From: Rhizobium sp. NZLR1
GTDB taxonomy: Bacteria; Pseudomonadota; Alphaproteobacteria; Rhizobiales; Rhizobiaceae
DNA length: 64,000 bases
Assembly (NCBI RefSeq): GCF_017357385.1
Contig: NZ_CP071632.1
Location: forward strand, 3,925,501-3,989,500
Direction of reading: 5' to 3'
The translations under genes and the position numbers were made by a program. The notes under the pieces were generated by a model. That model did not search any database. It worked only from the letters and a program-made list of their open reading frames with translations, and was not told where the DNA came from. Of this stretch, positions 18,048-26,416 are shown piece after piece (within the stretch, counting starts at the first letter, position 1; the number at the start of each line of letters is the position of its first letter).

Positions 18048-18866
18048 ATGTCGAAATCGACCGACCTCGGTTTGGCCGAGCAACAGTCGCAGCCTTCGGA
18101 CGGCGCATCCGTCTGGGCCGTCATCCGCGCCGAGGCAGTTGCGCTTGCCGGACGCGAGCCGATTTTGCAGCAATTGCTTGCGGTGCAAATAACCAATGCT
18201 GCAGGCAACAAAGAAATCATCGCCCATGTGCTGGCCGCGCGGCTGTCCGCGACGCAGGTGGCAACTGGCGATCTGTTCGATCTCATCCTGTCCATGCTTG
18301 ATGATGATATCATGCGGAAGATCGAGGCGGATCTTGTTGCCGTGCGTGAGCGCGATCCGGCCTGCACGACATTTCTGCACGCGCTCCTGAACCTCAAGGG
18401 GTTTCATGCGCTGCAGACCCACCGCATCGCCCACGCGCTCTGGAACGCCGGCCGACCGGAGATCGCCAGCTGGCTCGCCAATCTCGCCTCGCTAGTCTTC
18501 GGCCCGGATATCCATCCGGCCGCGCGGATCGGCGCTTCCATCATGCTTGATCACGGCTCGGGCATCGTCATCGGCGAAACGGCGGTGATCGAGGATGAGG
18601 TATCGATCCTGCAGAATGTCACGCTCGGCGGCACCGGCAAGGAGACTGGCGATCGCCACCCGAAAATCCGCCACGGCGTGATGATCGGCGCGGGCGCCAA
18701 GATCCTCGGCAATATCGAAATCGGCGCCTTCAGCAAGGTCGCCGCCGGCAGCGTCGTGCTGAAGCCGGTTCCGGAGCATTGCACGGTCGCCGGCGTGCCG
18801 GCAACGCTCGTGCGCGTCCACCGCGCCGACGAAATCCCGGCCGAGACGATGGACCAGAATATCTAG
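18048..18866 (+). CDS. cysE: Serine O-acetyltransferase
   Basis: 272 residues. An N-terminal helical domain (VWAVIRAEAVALAGREPIL) is followed by a left-handed beta-helix with the CysE signatures ADLVAVRERDPA, LNLKGFHALQTHRIAHALW, DIHPAARIG and LDHGSGIVIGETAVIED. It acetylates L-serine with acetyl-CoA, the first step of cysteine synthesis. GAGGAAACGGGA precedes the ATG at 18048; an upstream start at 17961 gives a non-conserved Arg-rich extension. No cysK neighbour is present. Confidence 0.95.
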   Translation: MSKSTDLGLAEQQSQPSDGASVWAVIRAEAVALAGREPILQQLLAVQITNAAGNKEIIAHVLAARLSATQVATGDLFDLILSMLDDDIMRKIEADLVAVRERDPACTTFLHALLNLKGFHALQTHRIAHALWNAGRPEIASWLANLASLVFGPDIHPAARIGASIMLDHGSGIVIGETAVIEDEVSILQNVTLGGTGKETGDRHPKIRHGVMIGAGAKILGNIEIGAFSKVAAGSVVLKPVPEHCTVAGVPATLVRVHRADEIPAETMDQNI

Positions 18867-18899
18867 GATCACTTTGAGATGGGCGAGTTCGCGCCGTTC

Positions 18900-20057
18900 C
18901 TACGCGGCTTGGTGCGTTTCTCCGAAGGCTTCGACCCGGTTGCGGCCTTCGCGTTTCGAACGATAGAGTGCCTCATCCGCCTTCTGAATCAGCCTTTCAA
19001 AATCTCCGCCGTTTTGCCCACACGCGGCAACGCCGATACTCAGGGTCGGAAAGACGGCCAGATCGGGGCACTGCATCACGGCGGCGGCGAAGGCGAGACG
19101 GATGCGATCGGCAATCACCATAGCATCTTCGAGGGAGACATTTTTCAGCACGGCAAGAAACTCATCGCCGCCTTGACGGGCGAGCAGATCGTCCGAGCGC
19201 ATGATGCCTCTCGAAACGCTGGCGAAAAGCCGCAGGATATCGTCGCCGGCGGCGTGGCCATGCCGGTCGTTCAACTGCTTGAAATGGTCGATATCGATGA
19301 TGAGCAGCGATACCGGCTGCGAACCGAGAGTAGGCAGATGCTGGGCAAGGCCACCGCGATTGAGCGCGCCGGTCAGCGGGTCGCGGTGGGCGAGTTCAGT
19401 CAGCTGATTTCGGCTGCGCTCGGCGGCCATCAGCACCATGGCCATGCTGCGAAGCATGATGAAAGCAACCGCCGATACCGCCATCCAGCTATGGACCACA
19501 CTGCTGCCGAATGGATCCGGCCCGCCGATTTCGCCGGTCGCCGCAAGAAGACTGCGAACCGCAAAGATCGAGGCAGTGCAAACATACAGGCCGACAAGCA
19601 GGGCTGCCGAATACAGCCTCTCGCACCGGGCAATACGGATTGCCTCCCTTGCGACGGCAAGGTCGCAGAGGCAGCAAATGACGGAGACATAGAGAAGCCT
19701 CGCCGACACTGCCGAAGGATCTCTGACAATAAGTGCGACAGGCACGCTGACGAGAACGATGGCAAGCCAGAAATAGCGCTGCTCGAGCGCTCGTCCCGAA
19801 AAGACGCGCACGGCAAAGAACATCAGCATGTAGCCGGCGATGGTCACCACGTTACCGCCGTCGATCGAGACGGAGTAGGGAACGAGATTGCGCAAGGCGA
19901 CGAGGAAAGAACCGAGGCCGACAAGAATGTTGCTCAGGCCCCACCACAGCGGCCACCTCTCGAAGCGGCCGGTCGCATAGGCTGCAAGCTGGAGCATGCC
20001 CTGCACGAAGCAGCTCACGGCCACAATGAAATAGATTGTCCTGAGATCCAGCAGCAT
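18900..20057 (-). CDS. Membrane diguanylate cyclase (GGDEF)
   Basis: 385 residues. The first ~210 contain about six hydrophobic helices and no recognisable sensor domain. The C-terminal GGDEF domain is intact: RDPLTGALNRGGL, DIDHFKQLNDRHGH and RQGGDEFLAVL. An inhibitory I-site (RSDD) lies five residues before GGDEF, so product inhibition is expected. It should make c-di-GMP from GTP at the inner membrane. GGGAAAG precedes the ATG. It converges with cysE; I see no terminator in the 33-nt gap. Confidence 0.9.
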   Translation of the reverse strand: MLLDLRTIYFIVAVSCFVQGMLQLAAYATGRFERWPLWWGLSNILVGLGSFLVALRNLVPYSVSIDGGNVVTIAGYMLMFFAVRVFSGRALEQRYFWLAIVLVSVPVALIVRDPSAVSARLLYVSVICCLCDLAVAREAIRIARCERLYSAALLVGLYVCTASIFAVRSLLAATGEIGGPDPFGSSVVHSWMAVSAVAFIMLRSMAMVLMAAERSRNQLTELAHRDPLTGALNRGGLAQHLPTLGSQPVSLLIIDIDHFKQLNDRHGHAAGDDILRLFASVSRGIMRSDDLLARQGGDEFLAVLKNVSLEDAMVIADRIRLAFAAAVMQCPDLAVFPTLSIGVAACGQNGGDFERLIQKADEALYRSKREGRNRVEAFGETHQAA

Positions 20058-20322
20058 GACGCTTTCCCGAAATTCTCGGGGAACGTACAGGAAGCGTTTT
20101 GCGGTTTGATTGGGGGCTTCGCTAAAAGTTTAACGATTACGGGTTTTTCCCTGCTGCAGGCGATTGTGTTGGCATCTTCACAGGGCATCCCGGTAACCAT
20201 GCGCCGCGGTACCCAAAAGAATAATCCGCGCCGCAATCACGGCAGGCCCGCCTGCCTCCATGATCAAACGGCGCGGATATTGCCGGCTAGGCGGAACGAG
20301 TCCGACCCGACCGGCTGTTGCT

Positions 20323-20913
20323 TCAGGCTGCGCGGCGAACCGGCGCGCCAGCCAGCATGCGCCCCGAGGGGACGATCATGCCGGCCGCGCCGTCGAGCCA
20401 GCCTTCCGTCAACTCGAGCGCCAGAAAGCGCGAGCGTTCGAACGGACCCGGCATGACAAGATGGCGAGCCTTCTCGGAAAAAAAGCCGAAACGCTCGTAA
20501 TAGGCAGCATCGCCGACGAGCAGGACGGCGCCATGTCCGCGCTTCTTGGCTTCGAGGATCGCCGCGCGCATCAGCGCCGAACCGATGCCCTTGCCGCCGA
20601 GATGGGGCGCAACGGCGAGCGGACCGAGCAGCAGCGCATTAATCGGCGTGCCCTCGTCATTGACGCCGGCCTCGATGTTCCAGAGCCGCACCGAGCCGAT
20701 GACATGGCCGTCGCGATCGCGCGCGACCAGCGCCAGGCCTTCGGCCGGAATGCGGTTGCGGCGGATCTTTTCCGACGACTTCTTGCGGCGATCGGCGCCC
20801 ATGACGCGGTCGAGCAAGGTCTCGCGGGCTACGACATCCGAGGGATTTTCGGCGTCGATGGCAAAAGTGGTAGGCGCAAAGAATGCGCGGACAGAATCAA
20901 GAACAGCGGCCAT
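20323..20913 (-). CDS. GNAT N-acetyltransferase (YhbS-like)
   Basis: 196 residues with a full GNAT core: ALVARDRDGHVIGSVRLW, LLGPLAVAPHLGGKGIGSAL (acetyl-CoA loop) and YYERFGFF. The substrate is unknown. GGGAGG precedes the ATG. It lies 94 nt downstream of the decarboxylase gene, but that gene is transcribed away from the leader towards it, so both could share a transcript. Spermidine or putrescine acetylation would fit the neighbour but no specificity residues support it. Confidence 0.85.
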   Translation of the reverse strand: MAAVLDSVRAFFAPTTFAIDAENPSDVVARETLLDRVMGADRRKKSSEKIRRNRIPAEGLALVARDRDGHVIGSVRLWNIEAGVNDEGTPINALLLGPLAVAPHLGGKGIGSALMRAAILEAKKRGHGAVLLVGDAAYYERFGFFSEKARHLVMPGPFERSRFLALELTEGWLDGAAGMIVPSGRMLAGAPVRRAA

Positions 20914-21007
20914 CTTGGCCTCCCGTACCCAATACCGTTATCAGCGGCGATGAAGGAAAATTGTGAATTTGCCGCCCCGGCTGGTTACGGGGCCGGCGGA
21001 AACGATC

Positions 21008-22141
21008 TTAGATGACGTAGGCCTTCAGCGGCTCGAAACCGTTGAAAGCGACGGCCGAATAGGTCGTCGTATAGGCGCCGGTGCCTTCGATCAGGACCTC
21101 GTCGCCGATCGAAAGGGAGATCGGCAGCGGATAGAGGTTCTTCTCGTAGAGCACGTCGGCCGAATCGCAGGTCGGGCCGGCGATGACGCAGGGCTCCATC
21201 TCGTCGCCGTCGTGATCCGTGCGGATCGGATAGCGGATGGCTTCGTCCATCGTCTCGGCGAGACCGCCGAACTTGCCGATGTCGAGGAATACCCAGCGGG
21301 CATCGTCATTGTCCGACTTCTTCGAAATCAGCACGACTTCCGCCTTGATGACGCCGGCATTGCCGACCATGCCGCGGCCCGGCTCGATGATCGTCTGCGG
21401 GATCTGGTTGCCGAAATGCGTTCGCAGTGCCTGGTAGATCGACTTGCCGTAAGCTTCTGCGGACGGAACGTCGCGCAGGTACTTGGTCGGGAAGCCGCCG
21501 CCCATGTTGACCATCTGCAGGTGGATGCCCTGCTTGGCAAGCGATACGAAGACGCGCTTGGCATCAGCAAGCGCCGAATCCCAGGCATCGACCTTGGTCA
21601 TCTGCGAACCGACATGGAACGAGACGCCGTAGGACTGCAGGCCAAGCTGATGGGCGTAGACGAGAACGTCGACAGCCATCTGCGGGACGCAGCCGAACTT
21701 GCGCGACAGCGGCCATTCGGCGCCTTCGCCATCCGTCAGCACGCGGCAGAAGACACGGGCGCCGGGAGCGGCGCGCGAGATCTTCTCGACTTCCTCGTGG
21801 CTGTCGACAGCAAAGAGGCTGACGCCGAGCGCATGCGCGCGGGCAACGTCGCGTTCCTTCTTGATCGTATTGCCAAAGGAGATGCGAGCGGCTGTCGCAC
21901 CGGCTTCGAGCGCCATTTCGATTTCGGCAACGGATGCGCAATCGAAATTGGAGCCGAGGCCTGCAAGCAGCTTCAGCACTTCGGGGGCCGGGTTGGCCTT
22001 GACGGCGTAGTAGATGGCGCTGTCCGGCATTGCGTGACGGAAAGCGTGGAAATTGTCACTGATGACGTCGAGGTCAACCACGAGGCAGGGACCGTCGGGA
22101 CGTCGGGTTGCGAGAAAGTCGCGGATGCGCTGGGTGGTCAT
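21008..22141 (-). CDS. odc: Ornithine/lysine decarboxylase, alanine-racemase fold (group IV)
   Basis: 377 residues, typical for the bacterial/eukaryal-type PLP decarboxylases. Key motifs are YAVKANP (Schiff-base lysine), SFHVGSQ, NMGGGFPTKYL, EPGRGMVGNAG and PTCDSADVLY with the catalytic Cys. It makes putrescine from ornithine, and possibly cadaverine from lysine. The start at 22141 follows GAGGGAA; a longer in-frame reading to 22624 is not conserved-looking. The gene is preceded by a long structured leader and by a small ORF whose TGA overlaps this ATG. The rhizobial ODC2 orthologue is the best match by recollection. Confidence 0.93.
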   Translation of the reverse strand: MTTQRIRDFLATRRPDGPCLVVDLDVISDNFHAFRHAMPDSAIYYAVKANPAPEVLKLLAGLGSNFDCASVAEIEMALEAGATAARISFGNTIKKERDVARAHALGVSLFAVDSHEEVEKISRAAPGARVFCRVLTDGEGAEWPLSRKFGCVPQMAVDVLVYAHQLGLQSYGVSFHVGSQMTKVDAWDSALADAKRVFVSLAKQGIHLQMVNMGGGFPTKYLRDVPSAEAYGKSIYQALRTHFGNQIPQTIIEPGRGMVGNAGVIKAEVVLISKKSDNDDARWVFLDIGKFGGLAETMDEAIRYPIRTDHDGDEMEPCVIAGPTCDSADVLYEKNLYPLPISLSIGDEVLIEGTGAYTTTYSAVAFNGFEPLKAYVI

Positions 22142-22311
22142 ATCGATTCCCTCTTCCAGTTCCAGAGCTCCGGCATGAACCGGAGGACAAAGGGCATACG
22201 AGAACCCGCATTGGAACCAGCCGGTGGAGACCCCGGAACCATAGCAAGCGCTCGATGCGCAGATAGTGAACCAACGCCGCCATGCGGTGTAAGTTCGGCT
22301 TTGTCTGCCAT
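22138..22311 (-). CDS. Small upstream ORF coupled to the decarboxylase
   Basis: A 57-codon frame from the ATG at 22311 (MADKAELTPHGGVG) ends FMPELWNWKRESI, with its TGA overlapping the decarboxylase ATG (ATGA). It encodes over the decarboxylase ribosome site, so its translation would affect initiation there. It has no strong ribosome site of its own. It has no known homologue that I recognise, and nested starts occur inside. Enterobacteria use an unrelated leader peptide (SpeFL) to sense ornithine before speF; a similar role here is speculation. It may equally be a chance open frame in high-GC DNA. Confidence 0.35.
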   Translation of the reverse strand: MADKAELTPHGGVGSLSAHRALAMVPGSPPAGSNAGSRMPFVLRFMPELWNWKRESI

Positions 22312-22460
22312 GGATTGGAGGGAGAATCCCAACCGCACTTCCGGCAATGATGGTGTGCCTCTTCAGTAACCCCCGCTGATGGAAAGCAGGGAGAGAACAA
22401 AAAGGCCCGCACCGTCGTTGCTTCAGGCGTCCTCGCATTTTCCGGTTGGCCGGAATAGCG
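22142..22460 (-). ncRNA. speF leader: Structured 5' leader of the decarboxylase gene (candidate speF RNA)
   Basis: About 300 nt of GC-rich untranslated leader precede the decarboxylase. The speF RNA motif (Rfam family from alphaproteobacteria) is known upstream of exactly this gene type, so I propose it here by position and structure. Visible hairpins include TTCCGG-N4-CCGGAA near 22438-22453 and CTCCGG-N6-CCGGAG at 22168-22185, about 27 nt upstream of the start. A U-rich GGGCCTTTTTG lies near 22400-22412, possibly an attenuator. Exact boundaries are uncertain. Confidence 0.55.
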
Positions 22461-22461
22461 A

Positions 22462-22670
22462 CTGGAGGGGTTAATTCCAGGTACCTTACCGATTTCCTCA
22501 CCAATTCGAGGGTTCGGCGGACACCCATGGGCACGTGCGACTTTGGGCTGATGTGGAAATAAGAATATTCGCCTTCATAATCAAGCGATTTTTTGATCGC
22601 GGGGCCAAAAAAATAATTGAACAAAACGAGCCGATTTGTTCAACATTCCGAAACAGCGTAAGGGACGTCC
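22462..22670. promoter_or_regulatory. Divergent promoter region, decarboxylase leader / LysR gene
   Basis: About 200 nt including an AT-rich patch at 22560-22640 between the leader and the LysR gene. It should contain both promoters. A short hairpin GCGATT..TTTTTTGATCGC lies near 22586-22600. I could not assign -35/-10 boxes or a LysR T-N11-A site with confidence. Confidence 0.35.
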
Positions 22671-23564
22671 ATGGATACCTTGACTCGCATACGTGCTTTC
22701 ATCGATGTCGTCGAAGCCGAAGGCTTTTCCGCCGCCGCGCGGCGCACCGGCCGCTCCAAGGCGCTGCTCTCCAAATATGTGCGCGAGTTGGAGGATGAGC
22801 TCGGCGCGCTGCTCCTCAACCGCACCACCCGGCAGTTCTCCATGACCGAGGCCGGCCATACCTATTACCGCACCGCCTCCGATATCCTCAAGGAGATCGA
22901 CAACCTCGCCGATCTCGTGCGCGAAAACAATGCGCAACTCAAAGGACGGCTTCGCATCTCAGTGCCGCGCACCTTCGTCGATGCCGATGTTGGCCAGTCG
23001 CTGATCGATTTTGCCAAGGAGAATCCGGACCTTTCGCTGGAGATCGCCGCCGACGACCGGTTTGTCGATCTGATCGAGGAAGGCTTCGACGTGGCGATCC
23101 GCATCACCAAGCTCGAGGATTCCGGCATGATCGCCCGCAAGATCTCCGATTTCCGGATCCATCTTTGCGCCACGCCGGAATTTCTCGAGCGCTATCCCAA
23201 CATCGAGCATCCCACCGATATTTCCAACGTCCCCTTCATCGTCGATACCAATGCGCGCACCCAGGCGAGCATCCGCTTCCACAACCCCGACAACACCTCG
23301 TTCGCCGTCGCCGTTTCCGGGCCGATAGAGGTCAACAGTCCGCATGCGACATTGCGCGCCGCGCTCACCGGCATCGGTATTGCCTTCATCCCGGATTTCA
23401 TCGCTCGCAAGCCAATCGAGAGCGGTGAACTGGTCACACTGTTCAATGACTATATCCCGACCGACCGCGGCATCTATGCCGTATATCCGCACCGCCGCTA
23501 CCTGCCGGCCAAGGTGAGGATCTTCGTCGACTACCTCAACAACTGGTTCAAGAAACATCCGTAG
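22671..23564 (+). CDS. LysR-family transcriptional regulator
   Basis: 297 residues. The winged helix is FIDVVEAEGFSAAARRTGRSKALLSKYVRELEDELG (split motif, about 10-45), and the effector domain (LKGRLRISVPRTFVDADVG onward) is of the CrgA/DsdC-like class. AAGGGA precedes the ATG. It is divergent from the decarboxylase leader. LysR regulators often control a divergent neighbour, but the long leader suggests the decarboxylase also has RNA-level control. The ligand is unknown. Confidence 0.88.
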   Translation: MDTLTRIRAFIDVVEAEGFSAAARRTGRSKALLSKYVRELEDELGALLLNRTTRQFSMTEAGHTYYRTASDILKEIDNLADLVRENNAQLKGRLRISVPRTFVDADVGQSLIDFAKENPDLSLEIAADDRFVDLIEEGFDVAIRITKLEDSGMIARKISDFRIHLCATPEFLERYPNIEHPTDISNVPFIVDTNARTQASIRFHNPDNTSFAVAVSGPIEVNSPHATLRAALTGIGIAFIPDFIARKPIESGELVTLFNDYIPTDRGIYAVYPHRRYLPAKVRIFVDYLNNWFKKHP

Positions 23565-23686
23565 CGCCGCCCTTGCGGATGCGACATCGCGACCGGCGGC
23601 TATCTGAATCCAGTAGGGAATCCGGTCCCAATTCCGTCCCAATTTCTGGCAAGAAGTCAGGGTCACCGAACAGGGCAGCGGGATAG

Positions 23687-24328
23687 ATGAGATATTCGAC
23701 GATACTGATGGCCGCGCTTGCTTCACTGGCGCCGGCCGCCGCCCTTGCCCATCCACACATCTTCGTGGAGGCCCGCCTCGAGGTCGTGGCCGACAAGGAT
23801 GGCAACATCGAGGAACTGCGCAACGTCTGGCGCTTCGACGAAGTCTTCTCTTCCTCAGTGGTCATGGATTTCGACAAGAACACCGACCTGAAGCTGGAGC
23901 CGAACGAACTCGCGGCGGTCGGGAAAACGGTGAAGCAGTCGCTTTCCGAATACGATTATTACATGAACCTGACCATCAACGGGAAGAACATCACCGTTCA
24001 AAAGCCCGACATCATCCATGTCGACTATAAGGACGGCCAGCTCCTGATGTTCTTCGCGGTCAAGCCGGCGGAGAAGATGCCGCTTAAGGGCAGGCTCACC
24101 TTTGGCGTCTACGACCCGACGCTCTACACCTCAATCGACTTTCCCACCGACGACGAACTGGCAATCGTCGGCGACGGCTTCAAGGCCTGCAAGCGTCAGG
24201 TGGTGCGACCCGATGCCGACCAGGTGATCTCGCAGAACAAGCAGTCGCTGACGGACGCCTTCTTCAATGATCCCACCGGCACCAACATGTCCAAGCTCTT
24301 CGCCACCCGGCTGGAGGTCACATGCTGA
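23687..24328 (+). CDS. DUF1007 periplasmic protein
   Basis: 213 residues. A signal peptide (MRYSTILMAALASLAPAAALA) precedes the mature N-terminus HPHIFVEARLEVV typical of DUF1007. Family members commonly sit beside NicO/RcnA-type transporters and are thought to help metal delivery; the HPH start could bind metal. The last bases overlap the next gene by 7 nt, so translation is coupled. Confidence 0.85.
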   Translation: MRYSTILMAALASLAPAAALAHPHIFVEARLEVVADKDGNIEELRNVWRFDEVFSSSVVMDFDKNTDLKLEPNELAAVGKTVKQSLSEYDYYMNLTINGKNITVQKPDIIHVDYKDGQLLMFFAVKPAEKMPLKGRLTFGVYDPTLYTSIDFPTDDELAIVGDGFKACKRQVVRPDADQVISQNKQSLTDAFFNDPTGTNMSKLFATRLEVTC

Positions 24329-25398
24329 CAAAACGCCTGCCCTTCATCTTTTCCGCCGCTGCCTTGACGCTCCTGACAGCGGCAAGCCTTGTCCATGCGC
24401 AATCGCCGCTCGGCATCGGCACGGCGGAGCCGAGCTTTCAGCCGACCGGCGGGCCGCTCGCACCGCTCTTGCTCTATGTGAACTATGAGCAGCAGGCCTT
24501 CTACCGGGCGCTGACCGGCGCATTAAAGGGCATGCGCCAAGACCCGTGGCAGCTAACATCGCTGATCGGCCTCTCCTTCGCCTATGGCGTCTTCCATGCC
24601 GCTGGCCCCGGCCACGGCAAGGCGGTCATCTCCTCCTACATGATCGCCAACGAGATCGAGCTGAAACGCGGCGTGGTGATTTCCTTCATTTCGGCTTTCG
24701 TCCAGGGCGTGGTGGCAGTGGCGCTGGTTGGCGGCGCCTGGCTGGTGCTGCGCGGCACCGGCATCACATTGACGGCGGCGACCCATGCGATGGAGATCGC
24801 AAGCTTCGTCATGGTCATCCTCTTCGGCGGCTGGCTGCTATTTCGCAAACTGCGCTCGATGGCGGGCAACATGCCGCGCCGCCGTCTGGTGGCGACGCCA
24901 GCCGGTCCGGTCAGCATAATGCTCGATTGGAAGGACAATGCAGCCGAACGCCAGGCCTATGCCTTCAACGGCAAGGCGCAGCCTGTCGACGCGGGCCATA
25001 CCTTCGTTCCCGGCATGGCCTGCGAAACCTGCGGCAATGCCCATGTGCCTGATCCGGCCCTGCTCGCCGGCGACAGGTTCAGCGCCCGCGAGGCCTGGTC
25101 GGCGATTGTCGCCGTCGGTCTTCGCCCCTGCTCCGGCGCATTGCTGGTGATGACCTTCTCGATGCTGAACGGGCTCTATCTCGGCGGCGTGCTGTCGGTC
25201 GCCGCCATGTCGCTAGGCACGGCGATTACCGTTTCGCTGCTTGCCACGCTTGCAGTAACCGCCAAGAGTGCCGCTGTGCGCCTCTCCGGGCGCGGCTCGA
25301 CCGCCTCGATCTGGATCGGCAATGCCATCGAAATCCTCGGCGCCGTGCTCGTCATGCTGATGGGCGCCCTGCTGCTCGCGGCATCGCTGCAGGGATAG
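24322..25398 (+). CDS. Nickel/cobalt (or zinc) transporter, NicO/RcnA-like family
   Basis: 358 residues with a signal-like first helix and about six further membrane helices. The family motif GVFHAAGPGHGKAVISSY contains the His residues of the NicO H-x-x-x-x-G-H pattern, and VGLRPCSGALLVMTF is the second conserved half. A large loop holds ACETCGNAHVPDP, a possible metal site. Such proteins move Ni/Co or Zn across the inner membrane; direction and metal are not certain. GGAGG precedes the ATG inside the DUF1007 gene. Confidence 0.87.
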   Translation: MLTKRLPFIFSAAALTLLTAASLVHAQSPLGIGTAEPSFQPTGGPLAPLLLYVNYEQQAFYRALTGALKGMRQDPWQLTSLIGLSFAYGVFHAAGPGHGKAVISSYMIANEIELKRGVVISFISAFVQGVVAVALVGGAWLVLRGTGITLTAATHAMEIASFVMVILFGGWLLFRKLRSMAGNMPRRRLVATPAGPVSIMLDWKDNAAERQAYAFNGKAQPVDAGHTFVPGMACETCGNAHVPDPALLAGDRFSAREAWSAIVAVGLRPCSGALLVMTFSMLNGLYLGGVLSVAAMSLGTAITVSLLATLAVTAKSAAVRLSGRGSTASIWIGNAIEILGAVLVMLMGALLLAASLQG

Positions 25399-25400
25399 GC

Positions 25401-25607
25401 CTACTTTCCCCTGCTCCGCTGATAGCGCGCTCGTAGCCAGAAGACCGCGAAAAACGCCAGGATCAGGCAGGCGCCGACTGCGATGCCGAGCGTCGGCGAG
25501 AAATTGCCGATCCACAGAACGATGCTTGGCAGGAAATATATGACCAGGCCGGCGCCGAACAGGATGGCGGCGGCGGCAATGGCCTGCGAGCGGCTCTCCG
25601 GGCTCAC
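25401..25607 (-). CDS. Small two-helix membrane protein
   Basis: 68 residues from the GTG at 25607, which overlaps the TGA of the upstream GNAT gene (GTGA). Two hydrophobic helices are clear (AIAAAAILFGAGLVIYFLP; TLGIAVGACLILAFFAVFWL), ending in a basic tail RARYQRSRGK. I do not recognise a family. AAAAGGAAAGG upstream gives a ribosome site. The stop lies 2 nt from the end of the convergent transporter gene. Translational coupling to the GNAT argues that it is a real gene. Confidence 0.65.
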   Translation of the reverse strand: MSPESRSQAIAAAAILFGAGLVIYFLPSIVLWIGNFSPTLGIAVGACLILAFFAVFWLRARYQRSRGK

Positions 25608-26299
25608 GCGAGCCTTTCCTTTTCCAGATCGGCACGAATATCCTGCAGGCGGCGGATCTGGTTGCCGGCCGCGTCGAAATTTTCCGGCGAAAGCCAGGTT
25701 TCGAAGGCATCGTTGATCAGCGGCCATTCCGTGTCGATCATCGAGAACCAGGCAGTGTCACGGTTGCGACGCTTGGAGATCATGTGCTGGCGGAAGACCC
25801 CTTCGAAGCTGAAGCCGTAACGGGCGGCCGTCGTCTTGCTCGCCTCGTTGTTATTGTCGCATTTCCATTCGTAGCGGCGGTAGCCGAGATTCTCGAAGAC
25901 ATGCTTGGCCATCAGATAATGCACTTCGGTCGACAGCGGCGAACGCTTCATCTCAGGCCCATGCGCTACCCCGCCGATTTCGACCACGCCGTTTGCCGGG
26001 TCGGCGCGCATGTAGTTCGCCATCCCCAGAATCTTGCCGGTGGCATTGTCGCGGAAGATATGGGTGAGCCAGCCGGACTTGGTATAGACGGTTTCCAGCC
26101 AGTTAGCGAAATCCTCGATACCGGAAAAGTCGTCTTGAGCAAAATAGAGAAGCAACGGGTTGATGCCCATGCCGCCAAGCCCGTCCCACAGCGCTTCGAG
26201 ATGTTCGGCGCGCCGATAGGGTTCGACGGTGACGAAACGGCCCTTCAGTGTGACCGGCTTCGGCGCCGGACAGCCCTTGAAATTTGCAAGATCGCGCAT
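25604..26299 (-). CDS. GNAT acetyltransferase, RimJ/RimL type
   Basis: About 231 residues. The core shows VTLKGRFVTVEPYRRAEHLE, IFRDNATGKILGMANYM, EVHYLMAKHVFENLGYRRYE and KTTAARYGFSFEGVFRQH, typical of RimJ/RimL-like enzymes that acetylate protein N-termini or small amines. The ATG at 26299 follows AAAGGGGA; a GTG two codons upstream is less well placed. It is coupled to the downstream small membrane protein. Confidence 0.87.
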   Translation of the reverse strand: MRDLANFKGCPAPKPVTLKGRFVTVEPYRRAEHLEALWDGLGGMGINPLLLYFAQDDFSGIEDFANWLETVYTKSGWLTHIFRDNATGKILGMANYMRADPANGVVEIGGVAHGPEMKRSPLSTEVHYLMAKHVFENLGYRRYEWKCDNNNEASKTTAARYGFSFEGVFRQHMISKRRNRDTAWFSMIDTEWPLINDAFETWLSPENFDAAGNQIRRLQDIRADLEKERLA

Positions 26300-26371
26300 G
26301 TTCACTCCCCTTTATCCGAAGAGTGGATAGGCCAGCCGCCCGACAAAGGCAACCGGCCGACTTGTTACTGT

Positions 26372-26416
26372 GACCCAATCACTGGGACCCCATCACCGGG
26401 ACCCCATCACTGGGAC
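26372..26416. repeat. Three tandem 14-nt units overlapping the DUF533 stop
   Basis: Units GACCCAATCACTGG, GACCCCATCACCGG and GACCCCATCACTGG at 26372, 26386 and 26400, differing at one or two bases, then a partial GAC. The third unit contains the stop codon of the DUF533 gene. Each unit is partly palindromic (CCCA..TGGG). Confidence 0.8.

Noticed and set aside
18879..20456. 525-codon plus-strand frame over the GGDEF gene
   Set aside because: Antisense shadow of a clear diguanylate cyclase; low-complexity composition.
22142..22624. In-frame N-terminal extension of the decarboxylase
   Set aside because: The added 161 residues match nothing in the family, the ATG at 22141 has a good ribosome site, and the region is better explained as RNA leader.
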